64,000 bases of DNA from Stenogyne calaminthoides (taxonomy: Eukaryota > Streptophyta > Magnoliopsida > Lamiales > Lamiaceae): positions 27,686,448-27,750,447 of the forward strand of contig JBBCBC010000026.1 in the NCBI GenBank assembly GCA_037126765.1. Direction: 5' to 3'. The stretch's first letter is position 1, and every line of letters starts with the position of its first letter. The notes under the pieces were generated by a model, which saw only the letters and a list, made by a program, of their open reading frames with translations, was not told the origin of the DNA and did no database searches. Of the stretch, positions 1 through 12,179 are shown in pieces. Both the position numbers and the translations under genes were made by a program.

Positions 1-739
1 TCCTTCCAAAGCGTTAAAGTGTCAATTCCCAAATTACACTCCGTTTCACCGTCAGAATAATAATTAATAGTCAACATGCTACACAATTAAAAAAATAATT
101 AATTTTAAATAAAACACTAATATTTTTATATTAAATATTAATTTAATCACACCCTTCAAGATTATTGTCAAGATTATTGTGTTATAGTGCAACTTTGATA
201 TTATTGTAAAAAGATACTCCTTTTATTTTCTCTGACATGGAAGAACAGTGATATCATTTTTAATAAATAATGTGTATTAAGAACAGTGAAATACAAAAAA
301 GTATAAAAATTGAGATAGAAAAACTGGTGTTTATTTTCGGCTGTATATTGCATCTCTTGAGTAGGTAGTGGCTGTTATGACCATAATTTATTTATCTTGA
401 TATTTAATTTCCATTAAAAAAAGGTACAGATAATTGTGGAGCATGGAGACATAGCTACGGCCAGTCGGCCAGTCCCTTTGTCAATCATTTTCAATTTTTC
501 ATCCTAACCTTGTTATGCATCTCATGTCATTTAAGTCAAAGTTGCTACAATAAGCCGGTAACCAATATTGTTGGTTTTATTTAATTATCACAATTTTCTT
601 CATACTCAAAGTTAACTCATGCATATAAAAAAGATCGATAATTATTAAAAAAAAAAAAAAAAAAAACTTGAAGTTCTTAAAATTTAAAGGAATTAAAACT
701 CGAGCGTTTCGCAGATCATTTTGAATGTGGGCAAATTAT
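1..739. other. Gene-free AT-rich intergenic stretch
   Basis: No open frame with recognisable protein similarity is visible on either strand. The stretch is AT-rich and holds a poly(A) run near 646-666. Nothing else can be supported here. Confidence 0.6.
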
Positions 740-1031
740 TTTGTGCACCATTTGTACCAAATCAATTTGGTGCAATATAATTTTAGGAGTTTTTTTTTTT
801 TTTTAATTTTAGATTTTTTTTTATTTCAATTATCTTTTAACTTTAATTTCAGTTTTAAGTTTTTTTTTTTTTTTTTTCGGACTGGACCCAAACCCGGCTC
901 AAGTGGTTCATGGTTCACCCGGCCGAATGGTTCATATATGATTTAGGGGTTATGATTTAGAATGCATAGTACATCCAAATTAAAATTGAATCTAATTGCA
1001 CCAATTTGAATTGGTGCATGTGGTGCACAAG
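740..1031. mobile_element. MITE with GTGCACC-type inverted ends, copy 1
   Basis: The left end reads TTGTGCACCATTTGTACCAA and the reverse complement of the right end reads TTGTGCACCACATGCACCAA, so the element has imperfect terminal inverted repeats of about 35 bp. The middle contains poly(T) runs and the phrase GGTTCATGGTTCACCCGGCC. The same middle phrase recurs at 35983-36216 and 63478-63565, which makes this a repeat family. There is no coding capacity. The superfamily is undetermined because I could not define a clear target duplication. Confidence 0.6.
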
Positions 1032-2422
1032 AAAGTGACTCTTGAATGTGTTATTATTATTTATTTTTTTCAGTTGAGCCCTGTCAGTTAGAATAAAGAG
1101 TAGGTATACTGTACAAATTTGTATAGATACAAATCAATCAATTTAGAAAAATAATTAATTCACGGGTCTAAGATGACCCGGTCAAGCGGATTAAGAATGA
1201 GTTGGGTAAAGTGAAATTGAGTCTCAATTATACAAATTTATATCCTACACTTTGTCTCAGAATAAAATCATTTTGTATTGAAATGACTCCAGTCCAAACT
1301 CAGACCATAATATCTAATAGAAATAAATATCTTCTTTTCCTTTTCTTTTTTTAAAAGATGAGATAACTTTCATTTGTTCTGGAATGTATGAACACATTGA
1401 CATCACAAGTTAACACTTCTAAATAAAAGAACCAACTTCATCCAAATAAATGAACAAGTGTAGGAAAAGAAAAAAACCACCAAAGTCATCATCGAGCTTG
1501 AAGCCATGCTGTCTGTGACTGCTTGCACAATAAGCACAAAAAATAGTTGCTCAGCTCCATATAGATCAGCAAAATCGACACCCAACTAGAACAAATGTAG
1601 AACAAACAAACAAAAACAAATAAAGAAAACATACTTCGAGGAAGAAAACACATAAGGAGAGAAAAACTTCCATCCAAAAACGAGGGGAACACACACACTA
1701 AAATTACAAAATAAACAAACTAAAAGTACAACACATAAAAATAAAGAATCTACCGAGATTGATCCACCATCCGGCCACCGTAACGCTGCCAGGAAAAATC
1801 GACTCGAGACCCGCAAAACAAAGCTGAAAAACTACTAGCCTGCATAGACGGCGACAAGTGAAAGCAAATTACTAAAGGTGCCTCAAAAGATGCTCATCTA
1901 TTATACTCCTAAATAAAATTCATTTTATCATTTCAATTATTAATATAAAATTCGCTTGTAAAAATACGTGTAAAAATTGATCCGGAACGGAGGTATTATT
2001 TTTTATTTAAGGAAATAGAATTATGTAAATCATGGATTCTTTATGCTCATCGATCAAAACGCATGCTTGCACAGCAAAACACAAGGTAAAAACAAACGAA
2101 TATTGAAATCTCCAAATATACTAATACTATATCAATACTTGAACATGACATCCTCTATTAATTCTTGGTGTTTCAATTCATTATTTCACTTGTGATCAGT
2201 CGTCACATAAATAGAACTAACAATCTCTCTTCTCCACAAATAAGCATCATCTTTACACAACTAACACATTGAATGAACTCTTCCTCTTTCTCTTAGCAGC
2301 TGCACCATTGTTTACCTCATCGAGATCTCATCTGCAATTCGAGCAATTAATCAAGGTTTTTTTCATTGCCATTTTTGGATCTTTCAACTCAATTTTAACC
2401 AAGTACAACAACACATATACCT
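1032..2422. other. Intergenic region downstream of the BES1-like gene
   Basis: No supported gene. Overlapping minus-strand frames between 1403 and 1816 are rich in Phe, Leu and Ser and resemble no family I know. The end of a Stowaway-like repeat may lie near 1985-1999 (GGAACGGAGGTA), but its partner end is not clear. The 3' UTR of the BES1-like gene must lie in the right part of this stretch. Confidence 0.5.
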
Positions 2423-4265
2423 TTATTTCGAGCTCCCAAGAGTAAGTTCAAGTTCATCAGAACCGCACTCCTCGTGTATAGTCTCCCCTTCCCACGCCTT
2501 CACAAGGCTCGTATCCTTGCATCCGAACGTAAACTCACTAGGAATACTCATCACAGCATCAGCGATAGCAGGAGAGCACGTCCCGCTCTGCCCCGGGGTC
2601 CACACGACCGATCCACTCCTCGATAAATCTTCAACCCTGAAGCTAAACGGATTTGAACGGAGGCTAAATGCTGGAGAAGTCGACCCACTTTGAGGGACCC
2701 GAGGCCCAGGTCCCCACAGACGGGCCCCAGGGCTCGGAGGGGTGGACATGGGGTGGAATGTGTAACTGGGCCCTCCCCAGTCGAGATGACCAAACGAACC
2801 GTCCCAGTCAGCATTGAGACGGGGGGTTCCACAAGTTGGGGAGCTCGACGGAGGGGTCACGGGGGCGCTTATGGACCCGCCGTGCATGTGGTGGTGAACG
2901 AAGTTGGACGGCGAGGATGAGGTAGTTGATGATGAGAGGTTTCTGAGCCATGGGATGAGATGATTGCCATCTGGAGGGCTTGGATTGTACAAACTGGAGG
3001 AGGGACTTTGCTGGTATGAGCATGCAGTTCCTGATGCTGATGATCTCCCCATGATTTCCATGTTATCTGCTGGTTTTGATCCCTATGTGAAAAGAAAAAA
3101 AATCACAACAGTTAGCAGATTAATTGTTGATCCATATGACCATATATGTATGAGTTTTTGATCATAGTAGATGGATCAATATTCATTGGTTAATATGAAA
3201 GGATAATTCAAATGGAATGAGTGGGTAAATGAGCATGTGTCTAAAATAAAATATGCATTTTATTCGGAACGATCTCACAACTCTTTTACCATCTTACTCA
3301 AGAATTTGTCAATACGATTGATTAATATATCACCATCTTACTCAAGATTTTGTCAATATTGTTGAGATGCTAATATTTTAAATGTAAATACCTTTCTTAG
3401 GCTTTTTTTAGCTTTGAATTCTAAAAAGTACACCTTTTTTTTTTTTTTTTTTACAATTGCTAGGTATATCTTTCACTTTTAGCTCGTTTTTCCTATTTTT
3501 TTTTTACCTTGAAATAAAATAAATAAACCTAGACTTTGATACTATTTTCAAGATAAAAAATTAGGACACAAAATTATTCGGAGAGTAATTTTAAATTTTC
3601 ATAGTATGTTTACTAAATTTGACTATGTTGGGATTTGTATAAAGGAAATTGAGAAGTTATTATGTTAGGCGTGAACTGGACAGTGGCTCACCCATATTTT
3701 TATGTTTTGAAAGTGATACCTCTAAATTAAACAATTACTAAGATCCAAATCTCATTTACAAAATATACGTCTCTTTCTCCTCTAAATCACTATACTTCTT
3801 TTCGCAAATTTAAAGTAAAAATTGGCTCAGTGATCTTCTCTGCACAACATCGAATTACAAATATATATACGTGCATATAATTGGTAGCATAAAATTAAAT
3901 ACTGGATCAATGCACAATCATAGTCTCTATAATTTTAAAAGGAAAATCCATGGCATTAAAATTGCAGGAAACGAAGATCTCATGCCTAATTCAGTTATCA
4001 TTTTCTGAAATTTTAAAATTAGGGCAAAATAATTGACAGAGATGAGTACCTTGCGATACGTGGTGCCGTCGGGGTGGACGGTCCAGCCAGCCTCGTTGCA
4101 GAGAGCCTTGAGGACCTCATTGTTGTCGCAGTGCTTGGGGAGCGTGTAGTTGCCGTGGAGGCGGAGGCCGGTGAACACCTTGGCGGCGTACGCCCTGCGC
4201 CGCCGTTCACGGCACTTGTTGTTCTCCCTCTCCTTCCACGTCGGCGTCCGCGACCCTCCCGTCAT
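2423..4265 (-). CDS. BES1/BZR1-family brassinosteroid transcription factor (BEH-like)
   Basis: A plant-specific nuclear transcription factor of the brassinosteroid pathway. Family members bind E-box/BRRE promoter elements and are controlled by BIN2 kinase and 14-3-3 proteins. There are two exons on the minus strand: 4265-4050 (72 codons) and 3082-2423, with a 967 bp GT-AG intron in phase 0, predicting 291 aa. Exon 1 encodes the atypical bHLH-like DNA-binding domain: PTWKERENNKCRERRRRA, then GNYTLPKHCDNNEVLKALCN, ending TTYRK just before the intron, as in Arabidopsis BES1/BZR1. Exon 2 is Ser/Pro-rich, holds GGSISAPVTPPSSSPT (the phosphorylation/14-3-3 region), a PEST-like WTPGQSGTCSPA, the conserved VKAWEGETIHEE, and the C-terminal EAR-type LELTLG repression motif. 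The stop codon overlaps an AATAAA-like motif. Start chosen because the protein begins as family members do. No lesion is visible. Assignment to a BEH subgroup is inference. Confidence 0.95.
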
Positions 4266-4498
4266 CCCTCCGCCGCCTCTAATTAGTACGATTTGTTGCT
4301 GATCCCTAATTTATCTTCATTGTTGATTCTTCTGCGAATTTCTTCGGACTAGGTGAAAGAATTTGGGGAAAAGGTAGAGAGGGAATTTAGTGAGAGGATG
4401 ATGAAAATGGGTGAATTGATGGAGAAATTGAGAGAAGTGGGCTAATGATGTAGGCGATAGATATACTGAGCTCTCAAATACTCACATGGCTTTTCATC

Positions 4499-4538
4499 CT
4501 CTCTCTCTCTCTCTCTAAAATTAAAAGTCTTGTATATA
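4499..4538 (-). promoter_or_regulatory. Candidate core promoter of the BES1-like gene
   Basis: A TATATA box (reading GCTATATACAAG on the minus strand) lies at about 4532-4538, about 270 bp upstream of the start codon. It is followed downstream by a GA/CT microsatellite at 4499-4516, a common 5' UTR feature in plants. The start site itself is inferred. Confidence 0.5.
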
Positions 4539-4652
4539 GCATGAACAGCATAATGTCATGATTATATAATCGTGCTTAATTTGATGATGCATTACTCTCT
4601 GGGGGGTGGTATTTGAACCCAGTGAGATTACGGAAATGATGGTGTTTTTTTA

Positions 4653-4984
4653 AGGGTTAATTGCATGAAATACTTTTCTGGTTTGAAAATGTTTTGTGAA
4701 ATTTGGTTGTGGTCGTAAAATTGTACGAAACTTTTTCTATATTTATTAAATAAATCGAATTATCCTTTCTTTTAGAAACCAATTAATAATTTTATCTATA
4801 TTATATATTTTAAAATTTTAATATTTAAAAAAATAGATAAAACTGTGAGCTTATTTTTAGAAAAAAAATAGAAAATTAGTTTGATTTAATAAACAGCAGC
4901 GAAATTTCGTGCAATTTTTAATTACAGGAGAATTTTTGCGTAATATTTTTAAATTAAGAGGATTTTTTGTGCAATTAATCCTCA
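4653..4984. mobile_element. Probable MITE with GGTTAATTGCA ends
   Basis: The left end reads GGGTTAATTGCATGAAAT and the right end, reversed, reads GAGGATTAATTGCACAAAA. Internal segments are also partly self-complementary. This matches a common plant MITE type with RRTTAATTGCA termini, probably Mutator-like. No target duplication was resolved. It lies in the upstream region of the BES1-like gene. Confidence 0.45.
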
Positions 4985-5795
4985 ACCTTAGTAGTTATAA
5001 TCAAAATCTTAAAATTGTTTAAAGGGGGTTGTTTGTAAGGAATTATAATTTTTAAAAATTTAATTAAAATTACGTTAAAAGAATAATTAAAATTAATAAT
5101 TATAAAAAAGTTAATTAATAGTAAAAAAATTGATAAAATTTATTCAAAAAAAATTTAATACTACTACTTAAAAGCACTCCTAGACTGCCAAAAAAATTCA
5201 CTTTTCATCATTTAGTCCTTTTGATAATTTATTTAATTTTAATAAAATAATATTTTAAATTATTTTACACACAATTTTAAATGATTATAATTACTACTAT
5301 ATATATTTTTTTTCAAAACGCCCATTAAACTTGATAAAACACTCCCTGCCCCCCTTCAACGCGCATTAGTTGTTTAATTTCATAAGCATCCACCAAAATA
5401 AATAAAATCCCATATTAGTCAGAATTCTTTTACAAAAGTGCATAGATGGCCACTTTGGTGATCAAATAAAGTTATGAATTTTCGTATTTTGTCACAAGTC
5501 ATAATCAATCACCACCGAAACGACACAATTGAGTGGAAAGGGGTCCACATGCTGCACGCGGTAGCAACCGCAGTAGGCCACCTCCCTCAGCCGCCGCGCA
5601 CGGCGGAGGGAAGCACATTTCTACCGACGTTGGGGAATTTTGTGCTATTTTAATGCCATGGCACGTGACACCTATATGTGTAGGCCTACATGGCGTAGGC
5701 TTTAGGGGCGAAGTAATGATGAAGTGAGTAATGGGGATACTGCGACACCAGCGGACCATGTGATGCAAATTCCCTTTCTTGGATGCTGATTGGTA
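4985..5795. other. Intergenic, AT-rich then a GC-rich patch
   Basis: 4985-5330 is very AT-rich. 5500-5700 contains a GC-rich patch around CCGCCGCGCACGGCGG but no recognisable protein. This is the remaining proximal upstream DNA of the BES1-like gene before the 25 kb retrotransposon block. Confidence 0.5.
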
Positions 5796-5800
5796 CTTGT

Positions 5801-5985
5801 TGATAGAAACAGATAATTAGAAACAGATAATTAGCATTATTCTATTGCTTAATTATAGGAATTGATGTATTGATTAATTCCTTTGATTGTGTATATTTAC
5901 TAGAATAAAGTTGATCAAGTTGTATATATATGATACGTCCTTCTACAATGAAATCATTCAATAAAAGTATTATTCTTACTTTACA
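5801..5985 (+). repeat. 5' LTR of element A
   Basis: 185 bp, from TGATAGAAACAGATAATTAG to TTCTTACTTTACA. It contains a TATATATATGATA stretch and AATAAAAG near its end. It matches the 3' LTR at 31055-31262 almost base for base, apart from a 23 bp duplication in the 3' copy and a few substitutions. Preceded by target duplication CTTGT. Confidence 0.93.
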
Positions 5986-5997
5986 TGGTATTAGCCT
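5986..5997 (+). promoter_or_regulatory. Primer binding site-like sequence of element A
   Basis: TGGTATTAGCCT follows the 5' LTR directly. It is a degraded match to the usual initiator-tRNA-Met complement TGGTATCAGAGC used by most plant Copia elements, which also serves as an internal control on the LTR boundary. Confidence 0.65.
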
Positions 5998-6069
5998 AAA
6001 GATACCAAAACTCTATTTTATCTATATTCTCTCCCACGATATTCTTCCTTTCTAATCTGCAAATCTGCA

Positions 6070-7110
6070 ATGGCCACAACAAATGTGGCCGAGGCTCTCT
6101 CGACTAGCTGTCACATAGCACCATCACCTGGTTCAGTATGGTACCTGGATACAGGGGCATCTGCCCATATGGCGTCTACCTCTGCCGTTTTGGATTTCGT
6201 GACCATCTACACGTGTTCGATTGTGTTGTTGTTGCAAATGGTGATAGATTAAAAATTACTCATATTGGTTTATGTTCAATTGCTGATTCACTAAATTTGC
6301 ATAATGTATTGGTTGTTCCAAGGATTACAAAAAATCTTTTGTCTGTAAGTAGATTGACTGCTGATTCTGGGGTTGATGTTTTATTCACGGATGATTTGTT
6401 TACTATTCAAAGTCGAACAACCAAGAAACCTCTGGCCCATGGTAAGCGTAGAAATGGTTTTTATGTGCTTGATGGTGGTCTTCCCGCTCTTGTTGTTTCG
6501 ATCACCCCTCTCAATTAATTGCTTCTTTTGAATTATGGTACTCTAGACTAGGCCATGTTGCCTTTGATACAATTCTATTATTGAATAAGCTTGGACACCT
6601 CTCTCGGTCACATCCGTGCTACCAAAACCTATGATTTGTTCGCGTCTTGTGAGCAAGCGAAAAGTAAACGTTGCCCTTTAATTTGAATGATAAACGATCG
6701 CCTCTTGTGTCTTGGATATTGTGCCTTTGTGATTTATGGGGACCGCTCCATTGCATCTGTTTACGGTTTTAGATACTATGTGATATTTGTGGATGACTTC
6801 TCCGCTTTTTACTGGGTTTTATCCGTTGAAACAAAAATCTAATTTCTTTGATGTGCTTATCAAATTTAATACGTTTGTCTCTAATCAATTTGATAGTCGG
6901 ATAAAAAAATTTCAAAGTGATGGAGGTACTGAATTTACTAATGGGAGAGTTCAAAAATTCTTCGCGGAAAATGGGTATCGTCACTCCATGTCTTGTCCTT
7001 ATCGCTTTCTGCTCAAAATGGGCGGGCAGAGAGAAAGATCGTCATATTACGTAAACCGGTCTTCTTATGATGTTTCATGCAAATGTTCCTTCCCAATATT
7101 GGGTTGAAGC
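6070..7110 (+). pseudogene. Element A protease-integrase remnant
   Basis: From the ATG at 6070 the frame reaches WYLDTGASAHM, the retroviral-type aspartic protease motif (D27-T28-G29), then breaks near 6200. The frame starting at 6138 carries the GAG-pre-integrase region (NLLSVSRLTADSG, then GKRRNGFYVL). A GAG-pre-integrase HWLG-type motif lies near 6530-6600 (WYSRLGHVAF). The integrase core is at 6775-7000 (FVDDFSAF, KKFQSDGGTEFTNG, including the catalytic second Asp). Several frameshifts and stops separate these blocks. Gag is absent. After about 7330 only a degraded Pro/Ser-rich linker remains before element B interrupts at 7667. Confidence 0.85.
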
Positions 7111-7666
7111 TTTCAAGTAGTCTTTGTTTATACCATTAATCGGTTTACTTACTCCAGTTCTTGAGGCAAATCTCCATTTGAGCTATTATTCTTTGTTGCT
7201 CCCAACTATGAGGTTTTTCATCCATTTGGTTGTCTTGTATTTCCTTGTCTTCGGGATTATGTGGCAAATAAATTTGAGCCACGTAGCATTCCCTGCATTT
7301 TTATGGATTTACGTTAAAGATTCATAAAGGGTTTGGTGTCTCGATCCTAATTCCTTCCAAGACTTATATTACTTTCAAGATGTTAAGTTTGATGAACTTT
7401 GCTTTCCATTTTCAAATGAACTCAAACAGGTCTTCAATTTCCAATCCTCCTCTTGTGGAGTTTGTTGAACCTATTAGTTTGAAGGGTCCTCATTGCCAAT
7501 ATGCCATCTACCACGCTTGATTCTTACATCTCCCATGGTTGTCGTGTTCTCTTTTGTGATCCTTCCTTGAGGCTCAATTTTTCCTGCCCCATCTCCTCCG
7601 GCTCCATCTCCGGGCATTTCGAACCTAATAGTCCTTCACTGATTCGAGAATAATGGGCCATTACAT

Positions 7667-9528
7667 TGTTGGGGATTATCTTTGAAAAAGTATGCTTTTT
7701 ACTTTGTATAATCTAAACCGAATTTCGGACTTATTTTCAAATAAATAAATTGTTTATCATCGATGCTTTAAATATGATTGAATGTTATATATATTTCTTT
7801 GCATAACTGTTCAATAATTAAATGACGTGTTACATCAGTAGTTAATTTAGTGATACCCGATCCATCACGAAGATTAAATTAACGAGTCCTTTGTAACTAT
7901 AAATACGCCATTCACGACCTAGATGGAAATGAACAACCATCGTGAAAGGTTGAGGTGTAAGGCTCAGATTGGTTTGTCTTGACCAAGAGATTACACTAGT
8001 GCATGATCTTATTTGAATAGGACCTCTGAGGAGGATAAATTCTTCAGAACCGAACAAGGAAGAATTAGACCTCGGTGGTTCGTTGTTTTAACCTTCGTCC
8101 CCTTAAATAGGATCACGTGGGATTGGTAACTATTGCTTTGACTTATCATGGGTAGCGAATTAGAGAGAGATTCAATACTTTTTATCTTGGGCAATATTAT
8201 TGGTCACGTGTGATTGCTAAGATTTAATCTGAAGAATCGGTGTGCAAGACGCTTGCTTTGCTTGATTTGCCCCCTTGGGGAGGTTCATAAGTTTTATCAT
8301 ACCAAATCTTGCAAGTGGAATTTGTTTTAGGTATGGATAATAATGTTGAACCGTTCTCGACCAAGGACAAAAGATATTAATTAATGGAAAGCTATTTCAA
8401 ATGGCTTGAATTAATTAATGGGCTAGATAATCTTAAACACGGGAAATAATGACCGGGAGCCATATTATTTGTAATATGGGTTAAGATGGATAAGCACAAT
8501 ATTAATTATGTAGTGGGATTAATTAATATTTATGGGCTTGAATTATATTGTGGCTCAATATTAGATATTCAAGATCCATTAGAAGGTCCAATCTTAATTC
8601 TCCTAAAAGGCCCCCGAGTAGCCCAACATATAGTCCAATAAGCGAAAAAGGTGATTAAAATAAAATAAATATTGTTGCTTATATTTCCTCATTAAATTCG
8701 AAAATTATGAATAAAAAGAGGAGAAGTTTTTTTTTTTGAATTTTGTTATGGAATGAAGATATGTATTTTGGAATACAAGATTATCTCATTAAATTCAAGA
8801 AATCTCCCACTTGGTTATTCATTAAGAGATTTTCGAAATTTTTGAAAAAATAGAGGCAAGAAAGATTTTCTTGATTTTCTTGAAAAGATATTATGGAAGA
8901 TATGTATTTCTTGAAATACAAGAATATCTCATAAATTCAAGAAGATCTAAATCTTGAAATCTTGCCCAAATTTTGAAAAATTATACCATAAAATAGAGGA
9001 GGTGGATTTTTGTGGAATATTTTAATTATGGAAAAAAAAAAGAATATATGGGATATATTCAAGATTTCTTGGTGACCAAGAAAAGTCTTTTCCCACATTG
9101 AAAATTCACATAAATTTCGTGCCCCTCATCTCCTATAAATAGGGGATGATTAGTTCATTCCCAAGTACAATTCCATGTGCTGGAAATATTAGCAAATCCA
9201 CAAAAGTGGTGCAACAAAGTTTATTTTTTCTTTTTGTTAATTGTTCGCGAAAGTATCCTTCCACCGGATTGTCAAGCAAGGGCTAAGGGAATACTTGGGA
9301 AGTCCTTTTGGTTAGTCCGTCCGAATCAAGTTTGTCATCCCGAGAGGTACGTTCACGTAAACCCGTAGATTCCGCATGCATAGGTTTTACGTGGCTTTTA
9401 TATGCATGATATGTTGTTGCAATTATTATTTGAATTAATATAGGATTAATTCATGCTAGTAATAATTAATGAATTAAATTTATATTTAAATATTCACCCC
9501 GAATAGTATCAAGAATCATTACCCAACA
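7667..9528 (+). repeat. 5' LTR of element B
   Basis: About 1862 bp. It aligns with 14704-15684 plus 28556-29400 in long identical runs and, reversed, with 60097-61762. CTCCTATAAATAGGGG near 9131-9146 is a good TATA-type promoter in the 3' third of the LTR, as expected for U3, with a similar box in the other copies. Short open frames inside it are not genes. Confidence 0.9.
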
Positions 9529-11050
9529 AGGTAATCAGCATTTCAAGACTCTCAATTTTTAAATTGTAATTTAATTCACGGACATTAAATTTGAAATTGG
9601 ATAGTAGAATTTTAGATATTTTGCGGTATCCAATTGTCATGGATTTTAATGTTTTATTTTGCAATATAAACTGTGGTTTTTAATTCGATTCGGTTGTTTT
9701 TTGCCTCGTGAGAAAATCACGAGTAGACTAGGATTTGTTTGATTTGATCAATGTAATAGACTAGTCTAGATCTAGGTTTATTTATTTTTTTTGTAAATAA
9801 ATTATGTAGGATCAAGAGAAAGAATGAAAAATTAAATATTCGGCACGCATGTGGGCGAGCCGAATGCTGTGATCTTGTGCCGGCCGCACGGGCGGTCGTG
9901 CTCCAGCCGGGCGGGCGCCCATGGCCTTGTGAGATGAGACGGGCAGGCCGATGTCATGGGCGGCGGAGGCGAAGGCGCGTCTTGTATGGATTTATGTCTG
10001 TACGAACCGAGAATCGCCGAGGATTGAACAAGGCCTGGGGCGGGCATGTTCGAGAAAGTATTTTTTTCGAGATGAACGAGTGGGAGAAATTCGAGGCGTG
10101 TTTTTCTTTCAAGATCAAGCGAAAAAATCAAACCATGACAATTGGATAATTTGTGCCCAATATGTTTATTTTTCTGTTTTGCTTGATTTATTTGCCTATC
10201 TTATGCTTTATTTAATTTGTTTAAATGTGTTTGCATGAGGGTTGCCAAATGGAAAAATCTCAACTTCAAAATTACTAAGTATGTTTAAATAATTAATTGT
10301 CAATTTTATTAGGATAATAAAATTGAATTAATTTTAACCTCCATGATTTATTTATTTGTGAATTCTTTTGGAGAAATTTTGGAGACGGTCAAAAGATAGG
10401 TTTCACATGAATGAATTCCAAAGCGGATGATTGTGGGTTATTACTAGTGGCATTTATGACCCCCCCCACGAGGCTCGATCAAAGCGAAATAGTAATCTGT
10501 ATTTAATCATGGTTATTACTTAGGTATAAAATTGATATGCATATACTTCCAAGAAGTCCCTGTCAATTTTATATTGGTCAAGTGGAGCCAACTATTAATC
10601 TGGATATTAAAGGTTTATAATCGTTTTGTTTGTAACTCGCTTGAATGTGTTTAAATAATGACCCACCCCACGCGTGGCTTATTTAAAAATTTTTTGAGAT
10701 GTTGGGCGATCGTGTTCATATTTTTTTTTTGAGATTTTTAAATATGATGAATGTGATCGAACCTTGTGATATACTTGTCTTATGGCATATACCATTTATT
10801 TCGATTAAAGATGTCGTTACTTTTTTTAATCCTTTGTTATTATACTTAAAGTCAATGCAATATGTATGGAAACTATATTGATTGGAAAATTATAATTTCT
10901 AGCCGCACAAAAGCATAAGTGGATTTTTGACACACAAAAATCGGATGAGCCAACCGACGAGTCAAAACATGCGGGACTCGTCGGATCACCTTCTTGAGAG
11001 ATGTCGTCATTTGAAAATGGTGGAGGAAAAACCGTAAGGGATTCGTCCTC
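9529..11050 (+). other. Untranslated leader of element B
   Basis: Follows the 5' LTR with a poor PBS match (GGTAATCAGCA). The first 280 bp align, reversed, with 59790-60096 beside the truncated relative, which shows this is true element leader. A GC-rich island lies at 9840-10040 (GCCGGCCGCACGGGCGG). Open frames of 60-99 codons overlap here on both strands, but none resembles gag, so I call none of them genes. Confidence 0.65.
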
Positions 11051-11057
11051 AAAATAG

Positions 11058-11570
11058 ATGGCCCATCTGAACAAACTTGAGATTCTGAGTGCAGATTATG
11101 ATCTGGAGACTCAGATGAATTTGGTACTTCATTCTCTGCCCAGAAAGGTTTTTTTGAGCATTTTGGCCTCGCTAGCTAATTTGTTGCAAACTTTTGGACT
11201 CGGCAGAAATGATGATAAGGCACCAAACTCAATTTATATAATGACAAGTGGTCCGTCTTCATCTTCTAGGCCAAGGGTAGGCAAGATAAAGAAAGAGGAC
11301 CAAAGGCCATAAGCAATGAAACTCAAGCTGTTGCCAGGGCAATGGTAAGATGAGGAATGCTTGTTGAGTCAAGGAAAATCCAAAGAGGAAGTGCTTAAGC
11401 TGCGGTGAGAGAGGACAATGGAGGTTTTGCCTGTTCCAACCCCAAAAGGGACGGAAAGGAAGGTAATTCTCACACACTAGTTGTTGAAACTTGTTTAGCG
11501 GCGTATACTTCTCATTCATGGGTAGTTGATACGAGATCCACTAATCATGTTGGCTTCACGGGTTCTAAAT
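11058..11570 (+). pseudogene. Element B gag-protease remnant
   Basis: The frame from 11058 (MAHLNKLEILSADYDLETQM) is a C-terminal gag fragment of the UBN2/retrotran_gag type. Near 11385-11425 a zinc knuckle is visible as CLSCGERGQWRFC, with the usual His replaced by Gln. Near 11515-11560 a protease motif reads WVVDTRSTNHV, with the Gly of D-T-G changed. The pieces lie in different frames, so no working polyprotein is possible as read. Confidence 0.7.
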
Positions 11571-12179
11571 GATCCGGCAACATAGTGGGAGTGAGATCCT
11601 CATCATCACCGGGCAACGCGTTACGAAAGTAGAAGACATTGCAATGCTACGTAAGTGGCAGATATTGCAATGCTACGATAGTAACGATTATTGCAATACT
11701 ACGCAAGTAGCAGACATTGCAATGCTACATGAGTAGCAGTTAAAGCAGTGGGAGAAGTGCACCTATCTTTTGAAGATAAAGTTTTTTTGAGATTATCTTT
11801 ATGTTCCCAGTTTTAGAAAGAATTCACTTTCAGTTTCTAAAATTCGATTAAAGGACACTAAGTTTCTTCTAATAAGAATGACATCATTTTTGAAATGATG
11901 AGTGTATCTATTAAGGGACATTGATGGAAAATCTCTATACAATTAATGCGGCACACCACTCACTTAAACGTATCCTATAACACATCATTTGTTTTCGAGA
12001 AAAGAAAACGTTTCATCGACGTGAACGAGACACTTTTTTAGCATCTAAGATTAGGTCATATAAATCCAAAGAGGATCCAAAGGTTGGTGAAAGATGGTTC
12101 ATTTGGGCGTCTCCAAGATTGAATCGGATCCAACTGCGAATCATGTTTGGAGGGTAATATGACCAAGATGGCATTTGGA

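Noticed and set aside
1403..1816. Three overlapping minus-strand frames of 60-76 codons
   Set aside because: Low-complexity Phe/Leu/Cys/Ser text without start context or family similarity.
2551..3161. Other-frame ORFs over the BES1-like second exon
   Set aside because: They are shadows of the GC-rich real exon; the BES1 frame carries all conserved motifs.
7661..7666. Target duplication of element B as a perfect repeat
   Set aside because: Flanks TTACAT and TTACCT do not match perfectly over five bases adjoining the LTR, so only an imperfect duplication is claimed.
9177..9368. Small plus-strand frame, with a similar one at 29045-29230
   Set aside because: Both copies lie inside LTRs of element B, so they are LTR text, not genes.
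9832..10238. Overlapping 90-99 codon frames in element B leader
   Set aside because: They lie in a GC-rich untranslated leader whose first part aligns with the truncated relative's leader; no gag motif is present.
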